Source: Streptomyces werraensis (lineage in GTDB: Bacteria > Actinomycetota > Actinomycetes > Streptomycetales > Streptomycetaceae). From it: a stretch of 64,000 nucleotides of DNA. Numbering within the stretch: the first letter of the stretch is position 1; each line of letters starts with the position of its first letter. The notes beneath the pieces are model-generated. The model ran no database searches, was not told where the DNA came from, and was given only the letters and a program-made list of their open reading frames with translations. The stretch spans positions 177,784 through 241,783 of the forward strand of contig BNBX01000007.1 in NCBI GenBank assembly GCA_014656175.1. The letters run 5' to 3'. Of the stretch, positions 16,196 to 23,348 are shown piece after piece. Made by a program: the position numbers and the translations under genes.

Positions 16196-16794
16196 GCGTC
16201 CTCCCCCTCCCGCTCACGCGCGGCCCCCGTGGGCCACGTCAACGCCCCGCTCCTCAGCTCCTCGGTCACCGAGTCGACCCACGCGATCTCGGCGCGCGCG
16301 AGGCTCAGCGCGTACTCGGCCTCGATGACATGCATGCGCGGGACACCCGCCGCCAGGGCCTCATCGAGTCGCCGCTCGTCCTCCGCCGTGCGCTGCCGCA
16401 GTCGCCGCCCGCGCTCGGTCAGTGCCTCGACCGCGCCGTCGCGACCGAGGGCGCCGAGATAGGCGACCGCGCCCAGGAACTGGGAGAACTCCCTCTTCGG
16501 TGTGCGGATCTGGGAGTCCAGCCGGCGCACGAGTTCCTCGCGCCCCGCGTCCGTGAGCGCGTAGACGGTCCGCTCCGGGCGGTTGCCCGACCGCTGCCGC
16601 TCCAGGGGGGCGAGCCAGCCGGCCTCGGTCAGCGTGGCGACGGTGTTGTAGAGGGTGCCGCGCGTGATCGCGGCGGCGTGCGCGTCGCTGCGTCTGCGCA
16701 GCTCGGTGAGCATCTGGTGCGGGTGGGTCGGCTGTTCGAGCAGCAGACCCAGGACGGGCAGGACGATCGGATTGTCGAGAGCACGGCGAGGCAT
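16192..16794 (-). CDS. PadR family transcriptional regulator
   Basis: A 200-residue protein. The N-terminal winged HTH (LDNPIVLPVLGLLLEQPTHPH, then GTLYNTVATLTEAGWL and RPERTVYALTDAGREEL) is the PadR signature; the C-terminal ~100 residues are a helical Vir_act_alpha_C-type dimerisation domain. PadR repressors sense phenolics or drugs and bind a short dyad near their own promoter. Such a dyad is present 15 bp upstream. It forms an operon with the overlapping TIM-barrel hydrolase gene, and is divergent from PaaX. Confidence 0.9.
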   Translation of the reverse strand: MPRRALDNPIVLPVLGLLLEQPTHPHQMLTELRRRSDAHAAAITRGTLYNTVATLTEAGWLAPLERQRSGNRPERTVYALTDAGREELVRRLDSQIRTPKREFSQFLGAVAYLGALGRDGAVEALTERGRRLRQRTAEDERRLDEALAAGVPRMHVIEAEYALSLARAEIAWVDSVTEELRSGALTWPTGAAREREGEDA

Positions 16795-16808
16795 GGTCGA
16801 ACTCTACC

Positions 16809-16822
16809 AGTCCAAATAGACT
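16809..16822. promoter_or_regulatory. Candidate PadR operator
   Basis: AGTC-CAAATA-GACT (16809-16822) is a dyad in an unusually A/T-rich island directly upstream of the PadR start. It probably overlaps the padR promoter. No independent support beyond position and symmetry. Confidence 0.45.
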
Positions 16823-16905
16823 AATAGAGGGCCGTGCGGAAGCGATGTGGGACGGTGCGGGTGCCGTTCGGGATCACCTGGAGGGAACCGGGCCGGTCGG
16901 GGGCC

Positions 16906-16911
16906 TAAAGT
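16906..16911 (+). promoter_or_regulatory. -10-like TAAAGT for a leaderless PaaX transcript
   Basis: TAAAGT ends 7 bp before the PaaX ATG and no ribosome site intervenes, so transcription would start at or next to the start codon. The -35 region (GGGAACC near 16883) is not a clear consensus. Confidence 0.4.
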
Positions 16912-16918
16912 ACGGCTC

Positions 16919-17722
16919 ATGCGGAGCGACGACCCGGCGGAGCCGGCACCGGACGGGCCGCGGCTGCGTCCGCTGTCCGCGCGGTCGGTCGTCCTGAGCC
17001 TGCTGCTGGGCGCGCACCCGCCGGAGCTGCCGGCGCGGGAGCTCGGACGGCTGGTGGAAAGCTTCGACCTCGGCGGGTCGACACTGCGGGCGGCGCTGAG
17101 CAGGATGGTGGCCGCCGGGGACCTGCGCCGCACGGACACCGGCTACCGCCTCAGCGACCGGCTGCTGGAGCGCCGGCGCCGCCAGGACGAGTCCGTGCGG
17201 CCGCGCACCCGCGCGTGGGACGGGGACTGGGAGCTGATCGTCGTCACCGCGACCGGACGCGGCCCGGCCGAACGGGCGGAGCTGCGCACCCGGCTGGCCG
17301 GACTGCGCCTCGCCGAGCTGCGCGAGGGGGTGTGGCTGCGCCCGGCCAACCTGGAACGCCCGCTGCCCGCCGCCCTCGACGAGGTGGCCGAACGCGCGGC
17401 GACCCGCCCCGCGCGGCCCGCCGCCGAACTCGCTGCGCTCCTCTGGCCGTTGGACGCCTGGTCGGGCGAGGCCCGCACCCTGCTCGGGCAGGTGGCACGC
17501 ACCGGGCGTCCGGCCGAGCGGCTGACCCTCTTCGCCGCCGTGGTACGCCATCTGCTCGCCGACCCCGTGCTGCCGCCCGCCCTGCTCCCCGCCGGCTGGC
17601 CGGGCGACGCACTGCGGGCCGCCTACGCGGACTACCGACAGGAGTTGCAGGGCGAGGTGCGCTCGCTGGTGGGCGGGGGCGGGCCGCACGCGAGCACACG
17701 CGACGAGGACCGGCGGCCGTAG
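16919..17722 (+). CDS. PaaX family transcriptional regulator
   Basis: A 267-residue protein. The N-terminal half is a winged HTH with RSVVLSLLLGAHPPELPARE and LGGSTLRAALSRMVAAGDLRR; residues ~100-180 are the PaaX central domain (WDGDWELIVVTATGRGPAERA, LREGVWLRPANLERPLPAAL). The C-terminal region has the family helix block ending near YADYRQELQ. PaaX proteins repress phenylacetate or other catabolic genes in response to CoA thioesters. No such genes are adjacent, so the target is unknown. The ATG at 16919 appears leaderless. The stop codon lies inside the stem of the downstream terminator. Confidence 0.85.
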   Translation: MRSDDPAEPAPDGPRLRPLSARSVVLSLLLGAHPPELPARELGRLVESFDLGGSTLRAALSRMVAAGDLRRTDTGYRLSDRLLERRRRQDESVRPRTRAWDGDWELIVVTATGRGPAERAELRTRLAGLRLAELREGVWLRPANLERPLPAALDEVAERAATRPARPAAELAALLWPLDAWSGEARTLLGQVARTGRPAERLTLFAAVVRHLLADPVLPPALLPAGWPGDALRAAYADYRQELQGEVRSLVGGGGPHASTRDEDRRP

Positions 17723-17743
17723 GGGACACCCCCTACGGCCGCC
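17712..17743. terminator. Bidirectional terminator containing the PaaX stop codon
   Basis: A 14-bp perfect stem GGCGGCCGTAGGGG / CCCCTACGGCCGCC (17712-17725, 17730-17743) with an ACAC loop. The TAG of PaaX (17720-17722) is within the left arm. It separates convergent PaaX and pectate lyase genes. Confidence 0.85.
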
Positions 17744-17755
17744 GCCCGTGGGGGG

Positions 17756-18559
17756 CTACCGGTAGGTGATGTCGGACGAGCTGTACTTGCAGTACGTGCC
17801 GTCGGGCCCGGAGCCGTTGCTGCTCGGCTCCTTGCCGGTGTTGTTGCCGATGTACTTCTGGCACGGCACGATCTTCTTGCTGCTGTCGCCGACGATCGTG
17901 ATGTTCCGCAGGGTCGCGCTGTCGCCGTAGTTGGTGTTGATGCCGGCGATGCGGCCGCCCTTCCAGGTCACCTCGATGGAGTTGAGGTTGATCGTCCGCT
18001 TGTACTGCGTGGAGCAGTTGCCGCAGGAGCGGACGAAGGTGCCGAAGTTCTGGACGGCGAAGTCGGACACGTTCAGCGTGCCCGCGCCGTTGAACTGGAA
18101 GACCTTGTCGCCGGCCTCCTTCGCGCCGCCGCCGCTGACGGTGTAGACCGCCCCGGACGACTTGCCCTTGAAGGTGGCCGCGTCCTCGCCGACGTCCTCC
18201 CACCAGACGTTCTGCAGCGTGCAGGAGCCCTCGCAGTGGATGCCGTCCGCGGCGGGGGCGCCCAGGATCACGTTCTTGAGGACCGCGCCGTCGGCCAGCT
18301 TCAGGATCGGGCCCTGGTCCTCGTCCTGGCCGCCGGAGCCCAGGTCACCGGTGCCGTAGAGGCGCTTCATCCCGTAGTCCTTGGTGCCGGACACGGAGAT
18401 GGTGGAGGAGACGCCCTGGCTGCCGTTGGGGGCCGGCCAGGTGGCGGCCTGCGCGGACGGAGCGGCCGTGGTCAGGACCATGCCAACCGAGAGGCCGAGG
18501 GTGGCGAGCGCGCCCGTGAGTGCGCGCCGTGGGGTGCGCGGTCGTGTCGCGGATGTCAT
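17756..18559 (-). CDS. Secreted pectate lyase, polysaccharide lyase family 3
   Basis: A 267-residue precursor. A signal peptide (RALTGALATLGLSVGMVLTT, cleaved near AQA-ATW) is followed by a PL3 parallel beta-helix: LKLADGAVLKNVILGAPAAD, GIHCEGSCTLQNVWWEDVGE, DKVFQFNGAGTL and SCGNCSTQYKRTI. It cleaves polygalacturonate outside the cell by Ca-dependent beta-elimination, releasing unsaturated oligogalacturonides. Several Cys residues probably form disulphides. The ATG at 18559 follows AGAAGGA. A perfect LacI-type palindrome and other dyads lie upstream, consistent with induction by pectin products. Confidence 0.9.
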   Translation of the reverse strand: MTSATRPRTPRRALTGALATLGLSVGMVLTTAAPSAQAATWPAPNGSQGVSSTISVSGTKDYGMKRLYGTGDLGSGGQDEDQGPILKLADGAVLKNVILGAPAADGIHCEGSCTLQNVWWEDVGEDAATFKGKSSGAVYTVSGGGAKEAGDKVFQFNGAGTLNVSDFAVQNFGTFVRSCGNCSTQYKRTINLNSIEVTWKGGRIAGINTNYGDSATLRNITIVGDSSKKIVPCQKYIGNNTGKEPSSNGSGPDGTYCKYSSSDITYR

Positions 18560-18602
18560 GTCGTTCCTTCTCTTGTGATGTGGGGGTGTGCTGAGCCATG
18601 TG

Positions 18603-18618
18603 GATGAACGACGTTCTT
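18603..18618. promoter_or_regulatory. GAACG-A-CGTTC dyad upstream of pectate lyase
   Basis: The dyad GAACGACGTTC at ~18606-18616 sits 45-60 bp upstream of the pectate lyase start. A GATGAACG word recurs near 18674-18681. IclR-type pectin regulators bind similar sequences, but no regulator is adjacent. Confidence 0.35.
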
Positions 18619-18692
18619 GTGTCTGTACGGCGTGCACGGCAAATCCGTTCAACAGTCACGGCCCGGTCATGTCGATGAACGGAACGTAGAGG

Positions 18693-18704
18693 GAAAGCGC
18701 TTTC
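18693..18704. promoter_or_regulatory. LacI-type palindrome GAAAGCGCTTTC
   Basis: A perfect 12-bp palindrome with the central CGCG-like GCGC step (GAAAGC|GCTTTC), about 135 bp upstream of the pectate lyase start codon. LacI-family operators in Streptomyces have this form (compare the CebR box at 63901). Confidence 0.55.
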
Positions 18705-18760
18705 TGGTCAACGCCTCGCGCGGTCCGTATTCGGCCAGGAACGTCAAGGAACGACAGGCG

Positions 18761-18800
18761 CCGGCGGCCCGGAACCCCGCGAAGGGTTCCGGGCCGCCGG
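18761..18800. terminator. Strong terminator 3' of the OYE gene
   Basis: A perfect 17-bp stem (18761-18777 with 18784-18800) around CGCGAA. It lies 25 bp past the end of the leftward old yellow enzyme gene. Confidence 0.85.
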
Positions 18801-18825
18801 CGCGACGCGGGGAGGGGTGAGCAGG

Positions 18826-19905
18826 TCAGACGGAGAGGTGGTACTGGTCCGGCACGCGCACCCGCGCGTCCAGCTCGCGGGCGGCCTGGCGGGCCCAGGA
18901 GGGGTTGCGCAGCAGTTCACGGCCCAGCAGCACGGCGTCCGCCTCGCCGTTGGCGAGAATCTTCTCCGCCTGCCCGGCGTCCGTGATCAGCCCCACGGCC
19001 GCGACCGGCATCGGCGTCTCCTGCCGCACCCGCGCGGCGAACGGCACCTGGTAGCCGGGGCCGGTCGGGATGCGCACGCCTGGGGAGTTGCCGCCGGTGG
19101 AGACGTCGAGCAGGTCGATGCCCCGGGCGTGCAGGTCTGCGGCGAGACGGACGGTGTCGTCCGGAGTCCAGCCGTCCGCGTCCAGCCAGTCCGTGGCGGA
19201 GACGCGGAAGAACAGCGGCTTGTCGTCCGGCCACTCCTCGCGCACGGCGTCCACCACCTCGAACGCGAACCGGGTGCGGTTCTCGTACGAACCGCCGTAG
19301 GCGTCCGTGCGGTGGTTGGAGTGCGGGGAAAGGAACTCGTTGATCAGGTAGCCGTGGGCGCCGTGGATCTCGGCGATCTCGAAACCGGCGGCGAGGGCGC
19401 GGCGGGCGGCCGCGCGGAACTGGCCGACGATCTCCCGGATCTCCTCGGTGCTCAGCTCCTCCGGCACCTGGTGACGCTCGCTGAACGGGACCGCGCTGGG
19501 TGCGACCGGCTGCCAGGCGTGCTCCTCGGGGCCGAGCGGCGCGCCGCCCTTCCAGGGCTGGTCGGTCGCCGCCTTGCGCCCGGCGTGCGCCAGTTGAACG
19601 GCAGGCACGGTGCCCTGTGCGGCGAGGAAGCGGGTGATCCGGCGGAACGCCTCGACCTGGGTGTCGTTCCAGATGCCGAGGTCGTACGGCGAGATGCGGC
19701 CCTCCGGCGACACCGCCGTGGCCTCGACGACGATCAGCCCCGTGCCGCCGGTGGCGCGGGCGGCGTAGTGCGCGAAGTGCCAGTCGTGCGGCACACCGGC
19801 CTCCGGTCCGTCCGGCGCGGCCGAGTACTGGCACATCGGCGCCATCCACACGCGGTTGGGGATCGTCAGGGCGCGCAGGGTGTACGGCTCGAAGAGCGTG
19901 CTCAC
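18826..19905 (-). CDS. Old yellow enzyme family NADH:flavin oxidoreductase (YqjM-like)
   Basis: A 359-residue FMN-dependent TIM-barrel enzyme. Marks are STLFEPYTLRALTIPNRVWM at the N-terminus, MCQYSA (the Cys seen in thermophilic-like/YqjM OYEs), HAGRK, EIHGAHGYLINEFLSPHSN with the substrate-binding His pair, and VGLITDAGQAEKIL plus VLLGRELLRNP for FMN phosphate. It reduces activated alkenes with NAD(P)H in the cytoplasm. The GTG at 19905 has GGAG seven bases upstream. It is divergent from an ArsR-type regulator, with shared promoter DNA, so an electrophile- or metal-sensing switch is likely. Confidence 0.92.
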   Translation of the reverse strand: MSTLFEPYTLRALTIPNRVWMAPMCQYSAAPDGPEAGVPHDWHFAHYAARATGGTGLIVVEATAVSPEGRISPYDLGIWNDTQVEAFRRITRFLAAQGTVPAVQLAHAGRKAATDQPWKGGAPLGPEEHAWQPVAPSAVPFSERHQVPEELSTEEIREIVGQFRAAARRALAAGFEIAEIHGAHGYLINEFLSPHSNHRTDAYGGSYENRTRFAFEVVDAVREEWPDDKPLFFRVSATDWLDADGWTPDDTVRLAADLHARGIDLLDVSTGGNSPGVRIPTGPGYQVPFAARVRQETPMPVAAVGLITDAGQAEKILANGEADAVLLGRELLRNPSWARQAARELDARVRVPDQYHLSV

Positions 19906-19943
19906 GATGGGCTCCGTTCGGAAGGGGACGGCGGGATGCGACT

Positions 19944-19977
19944 CGTACGATAGCCGTCGTAGTACGTGAGGTGTCAA
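19944..19977. promoter_or_regulatory. Divergent OYE/ArsR promoter and candidate operator
   Basis: CGTAC (19944-19948) and GTACG (19962-19966) form an inverted repeat. Leftward TTGACA (19977-19972) could serve the OYE gene with TATCGT as -10 over the repeat. Rightward, TACAAT (19994-19999) is a -10 for the ArsR gene. A repressor bound here would cover both. Confidence 0.5.
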
Positions 19978-20028
19978 ACTACGAAGGTTCTCGTACAATG
20001 ATGCTTCCCGGAGCACCATGGAGCCGCC

Positions 20029-20382
20029 GTGACGACCGCCCCTCCCAGCCCCCGCGTCCTGCCGCACCCCACGCGGGAGGAGATCCGGCTGGACTCAGTG
20101 CTGCACGCCCTGTCCGACCCCGTCCGGATGCGCATCGTCAGCGAACTCGCGGACGCCGAGGCCGCGTTGTCCTGCTCCCGCTTCGACCTCCCGGTCACCA
20201 AGTCCACCACCACGCACCACTTCCGCGTGCTGCGCGAGAGCGGCGTGATCCAGCAGGTCTACGAGGGCACCGCCAAGATGAACGGCCTGCGCCGCGAGGA
20301 CCTGGACGCCCTGTTCCCGGGCCTCCTCGACGCCCTGCTCACCGCGGCACGCCGCCAGGCGGCACGGGACGCGCGGGCCTGA
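20029..20382 (+). CDS. ArsR-type winged-helix transcriptional regulator
   Basis: A 117-residue protein with one wHTH domain: LDSVLHALSDPVRMRIVSEL, then FDLPVTKSTTTHHFRVLRES and GVIQQVYEGT. A single Cys (SCSRF) precedes the recognition helix, but no obvious metal-binding Cys pair is present, so sensing may be of a redox or organic ligand. The GTG at 20029 has GGAG five bases upstream. Divergent from the OYE gene, whose expression it probably represses. Confidence 0.88.
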   Translation: MTTAPPSPRVLPHPTREEIRLDSVLHALSDPVRMRIVSELADAEAALSCSRFDLPVTKSTTTHHFRVLRESGVIQQVYEGTAKMNGLRREDLDALFPGLLDALLTAARRQAARDARA

Positions 20383-20421
20383 CGGCGGCCGGCGTCCGCG
20401 TCCGTCACGCGGCAGGCGCTG

Positions 20422-21780
20422 CTACGGCCGGGGAGCCGCGCCGTCCCCTCCCCGCGCCGCGCTCAGCAGCGACTCCCAGTCCGGGAGCTTCACGACGCCC
20501 CGGCCGAGGGAGGCGCCCAGGCGGGACTCCGCGCGTTCTATGGACTCCCAGCCCTGCCAGGGGACCGGGTTCACACCCTCCGCGCGCAGGGCCGGCAGCG
20601 GGTCGTCGGGGAGGGCGCGGGCGGTGAGGCACGGGGCGTCCTGGAGCAGGGACGTCACCGTCTCCTTGGCGCAGGAGCGGTTGGTGCCGATGACGCCCGT
20701 CGGGCCCCGCTTGATCCAGCCCGCGACGTACTCGCCCCGGGCGACGGCGCCCCCGCGCAGCACCCGTCCGGCGAGATGCGGCACCGTGCCCGTCGCCGCG
20801 TCGAACGGCAGCCCCTCCAGAGGCACCCCCCGGTACCCGACCGAGCGGAGCACCAGCTGCCCCTCGACGTCCTGGAGGCGGCCCGTCCCGGTGACCCCGC
20901 CCCCGCCGTCCGGCGCCGTCCGTTCGAAGCGCACGGCGCCCACCCGGCCGTCGACGGCGAGCAGTTCGACCGGGCGGAGGAAGAACCGCAGACGGATCAG
21001 GCGCCGGGCGTCCGGTCGCGGCGGCGCCGTCCAGCCGCGCAGCACCTCGACGTTGCGGCGCCGGGGTGGAGGCAGGCCGGACGGGTCCGCGAACGCCGGG
21101 TCGAGCGCCGCCTCGGCCGCGTCGACGTGGACGGCGGTGTCCGGCAGGGTGCCCAGCTCGCGCAGCTCCTTGGTGGTGAAGCGGGCCTGCGAGGGGCCAC
21201 GCCGGCCGACCATGTGGATCACCGTGACGTCGCTCGCCGCGAGGGCGGTCAGCGCCGCGTGAGGCATGTCGGTCGGGCGCAGTTCGCCCGCCCCGCGCGC
21301 CAGCATGCGCGTGACGTCCACGGCGACGTTCCCCAGGCCCACCACCACCGCCGACCGCGCCCCGCGCAGGAACCCGGCGTCGCCGGCGTCGGGGTGCGCG
21401 CTGTACCAGGACACGAACTCGGTCGCCGACCAGCTGCCCGGAAGGTCCTCGCCCGGCACGCCCAGACGCCGGTCCGTGGCGGCGCCCACGCAGTACACCA
21501 CCGCGTGGTACAGCTCCCGCAGCCGGGCCGCCGGCACTCCGTCCGGCCCGACCGGCACCGCGCCGAGGAACCGCACCCGCTCGTGCTCCAGCACCGCGCG
21601 CAGGCTGCCCTGCAGGGACTTGATCTTCTCGTGGTCCGGGGCCACGCCGTAGCGGACCAGGCCGTAGGGGCAGGGCAGGCGGTCGAGGACGTCGACGCGC
21701 GCTCCGGGATCGAGCTGGACGAGATGCTGGGCGGTGTAGCACCCGCTGGGTCCGCTTCCGACGACGGCGACACGCAGCAC
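20422..21780 (-). CDS. FAD-dependent ferredoxin/adrenodoxin-type NADP reductase (FprA-like)
   Basis: A 452-residue flavoenzyme of the glutathione-reductase fold. The FAD site VAVVGSGPSGCYTAQHL lies at the N-terminus, CPYGLVRYGVAPDHEKIK is diagnostic of adrenodoxin reductase-like proteins, the second nucleotide site is VVVGLGNVAVDVTRML, and GWIKRGPTGVIGTNRSCAKE near the C-terminus completes the family pattern. It moves electrons from NADPH to a ferredoxin, often for P450s or biosynthesis. No ferredoxin or P450 gene is nearby. The ATG at 21780 leads straight into the FAD motif. It is convergent with ArsR. Confidence 0.92.
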   Translation of the reverse strand: MLRVAVVGSGPSGCYTAQHLVQLDPGARVDVLDRLPCPYGLVRYGVAPDHEKIKSLQGSLRAVLEHERVRFLGAVPVGPDGVPAARLRELYHAVVYCVGAATDRRLGVPGEDLPGSWSATEFVSWYSAHPDAGDAGFLRGARSAVVVGLGNVAVDVTRMLARGAGELRPTDMPHAALTALAASDVTVIHMVGRRGPSQARFTTKELRELGTLPDTAVHVDAAEAALDPAFADPSGLPPPRRRNVEVLRGWTAPPRPDARRLIRLRFFLRPVELLAVDGRVGAVRFERTAPDGGGGVTGTGRLQDVEGQLVLRSVGYRGVPLEGLPFDAATGTVPHLAGRVLRGGAVARGEYVAGWIKRGPTGVIGTNRSCAKETVTSLLQDAPCLTARALPDDPLPALRAEGVNPVPWQGWESIERAESRLGASLGRGVVKLPDWESLLSAARGGDGAAPRP

Positions 21781-21928
21781 GGGGAACTCCTCACCCCGAG
21801 GGGCACCGGCGGGGGACCGCCGGCGTCTCCCAGCATGGCACTGTCCGCACTCCGCTGACAGGGTGCCGTCCGCCGTCCGGGGTGCGTGTTCTACGGAGGG
21901 AGACTGATCACCCCGTTACGTTGCCTGT

Positions 21929-22453
21929 GTGCTCGAGGCATCTTTTCTTCAACTTTCCGATCGCTCTCCGGCGGAGGGTGCGGTGTCCGTGTGGCCCGCG
22001 TGGGAGGTGCGGGAGGGCGAGCGCTCCACCCGGTGGCTCCATGTGCGGCTGGCCTTCCGCGACGGGGCCACGATCGAGGCGCTGGCGTCCGTGGGCGAGG
22101 GCTGGGTCTGTGTGGAGGACGTCCAGGCTCGCCCCGCGCTCGCGCTGGAGGACCTGGCCGTGTTCGCCGACTGGATCGAGGGTCCGCTGGCGCGGGCCTG
22201 CGGCGCAGAGCCCGAGGCGGGGGAGGAGACCGGCGGCACGCACCACCGGGAGGAGCCCCGGGGAGGGGGGACCCAGTGGCCGGTCGTGGCCCGGGCGTAC
22301 CGGGCCGCGCAGGAACGGGGCGCCGACCCGGTGCTCGCCGTGATGGACCAGACCGGCTACAGCCGGCGCGGGGCCCTCCGCCTCATCGGGCGGACCCGCG
22401 ACGCGGGGCTGCTCTCCCCACGCCACGCCCGCCGCCGACCGTCCCGCCCCTGA
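21929..22453 (+). CDS. DUF6214 family protein (probable)
   Basis: A 174-residue protein. The first ~95 residues (WEVREGERSTRWLHVRLAF, then LASVGEGWVCVEDVQARPAL, LEDLAVFADWIEGPL) match what I recall of DUF6214, a Streptomyces-restricted family. A Gly/Glu linker follows and then a helical end that looks HTH-like (DPVLAVMDQTGYSRRGALRL, IGRTRDAGLLSP). It could be a small regulator, but no function is known. GTG start at 21929, without a clear ribosome site. Divergent from the FprA-like gene. Confidence 0.68.
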   Translation: MLEASFLQLSDRSPAEGAVSVWPAWEVREGERSTRWLHVRLAFRDGATIEALASVGEGWVCVEDVQARPALALEDLAVFADWIEGPLARACGAEPEAGEETGGTHHREEPRGGGTQWPVVARAYRAAQERGADPVLAVMDQTGYSRRGALRLIGRTRDAGLLSPRHARRRPSRP

Positions 22454-22477
22454 CCGGACCGCCGCCCCGGCAGAACG

Positions 22478-23140
22478 TCACAGCAGGTCGCGCATCCGGT
22501 TGATCTCACTGGTCTGCTGCGCGACCACGTCGTCCGCCATCTCCTCGATCTGGATGTTGTTCCCCTGGCCCTTCACATCGGTGGCCATGGTGACCGCGCC
22601 CTGATGGTGCGTGATCATCAGCGTCAGGAACAGCTGGTCGAACGCCTTGCCCTCGGCCGCCCGCAACTGCCTCAGCTGCGCCTCGGTCGCCATGCCGGGC
22701 ATCGTCGCGTGGTCGTGCCCGTGACCGGCGTCCTCCTCGGACTTGCCGTGCGTGCGCAGCCACCCCTTCATCGCGCCGATCTCGGGCTTCTGCGCGGCGG
22801 CGATGCGCTCGGCCAGCTTGACCACCTTCGGCGACTCGGCGCGGCCCGGCACCAGTCCCGTCATCTCCAGCGCCTGCGCGTGGTGCTGGATCATCATGCG
22901 CGCGTACGACACGTCCGCGGCGTTGGGGGAGTCGTCCTCCTTGCGCTCCTGCTCGGCCTCCTCGGCCGACAGTGTACGGTTCTCCTCCCCGGGCGCACCG
23001 GGCGCGATCACCGAAGGGCCGCCGGCGCGGGCCGGCTTGGCGTCGTCGTCGCCGGAGTCGCAGCCCATGAGCCCGAGTACGGCCAGCGCGGTCAGCCCGG
23101 CGGCGACGGCGGACAGGCGTGGCACGCGGCGGTTGTGCAC
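22478..23140 (-). CDS. DUF305 lipoprotein
   Basis: A 220-residue lipoprotein precursor. The lipobox is LMGC near residue 28 after a hydrophobic stretch (LSAVAAGLTALAVLG). The DUF305 domain has paired His motifs: ARMMIQHHAQALEMTG and LTLMITHHQGAVTMATD, plus HGHDHATMPGM between. DUF305 is a ferritin-like helical domain thought to bind metal such as copper. It is anchored outside the membrane. The GTG at 23140 has a strong AGGAGG. It is divergent from an LVIVD-repeat protein, a pairing that suggests a shared extracellular role. Confidence 0.9.
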   Translation of the reverse strand: MHNRRVPRLSAVAAGLTALAVLGLMGCDSGDDDAKPARAGGPSVIAPGAPGEENRTLSAEEAEQERKEDDSPNAADVSYARMMIQHHAQALEMTGLVPGRAESPKVVKLAERIAAAQKPEIGAMKGWLRTHGKSEEDAGHGHDHATMPGMATEAQLRQLRAAEGKAFDQLFLTLMITHHQGAVTMATDVKGQGNNIQIEEMADDVVAQQTSEINRMRDLL

Positions 23141-23227
23141 AAGGACCTCCTGTGACTGGCGGTATTCCCGCTCGGCAGTGGTACGGAACACCTCGTGAGT
23201 GTCGATGACCGTCCTAGCACGCTTCCG

Positions 23228-23256
23228 CGCAACTTCGATCAAAAAACTTTGTTGCG
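23228..23256. promoter_or_regulatory. CGCAAC/GTTGCG inverted repeat in an A/T island
   Basis: CGCAAC (23228-23233) and GTTGCG (23251-23256) are inverted copies flanking an A/T-rich core with a run of six A. The site lies in the 208-bp gap between DUF305 and LVIVD genes and may control both. Confidence 0.4.
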
Positions 23257-23348
23257 ATGGTGTGGAGCCCCTGTTGGTATGTGCATGCCGAAGACGATAC
23301 TGCCGGTGCCACACCGTTCCGACGTGAACGGAACCAGGGAGGAAAACA

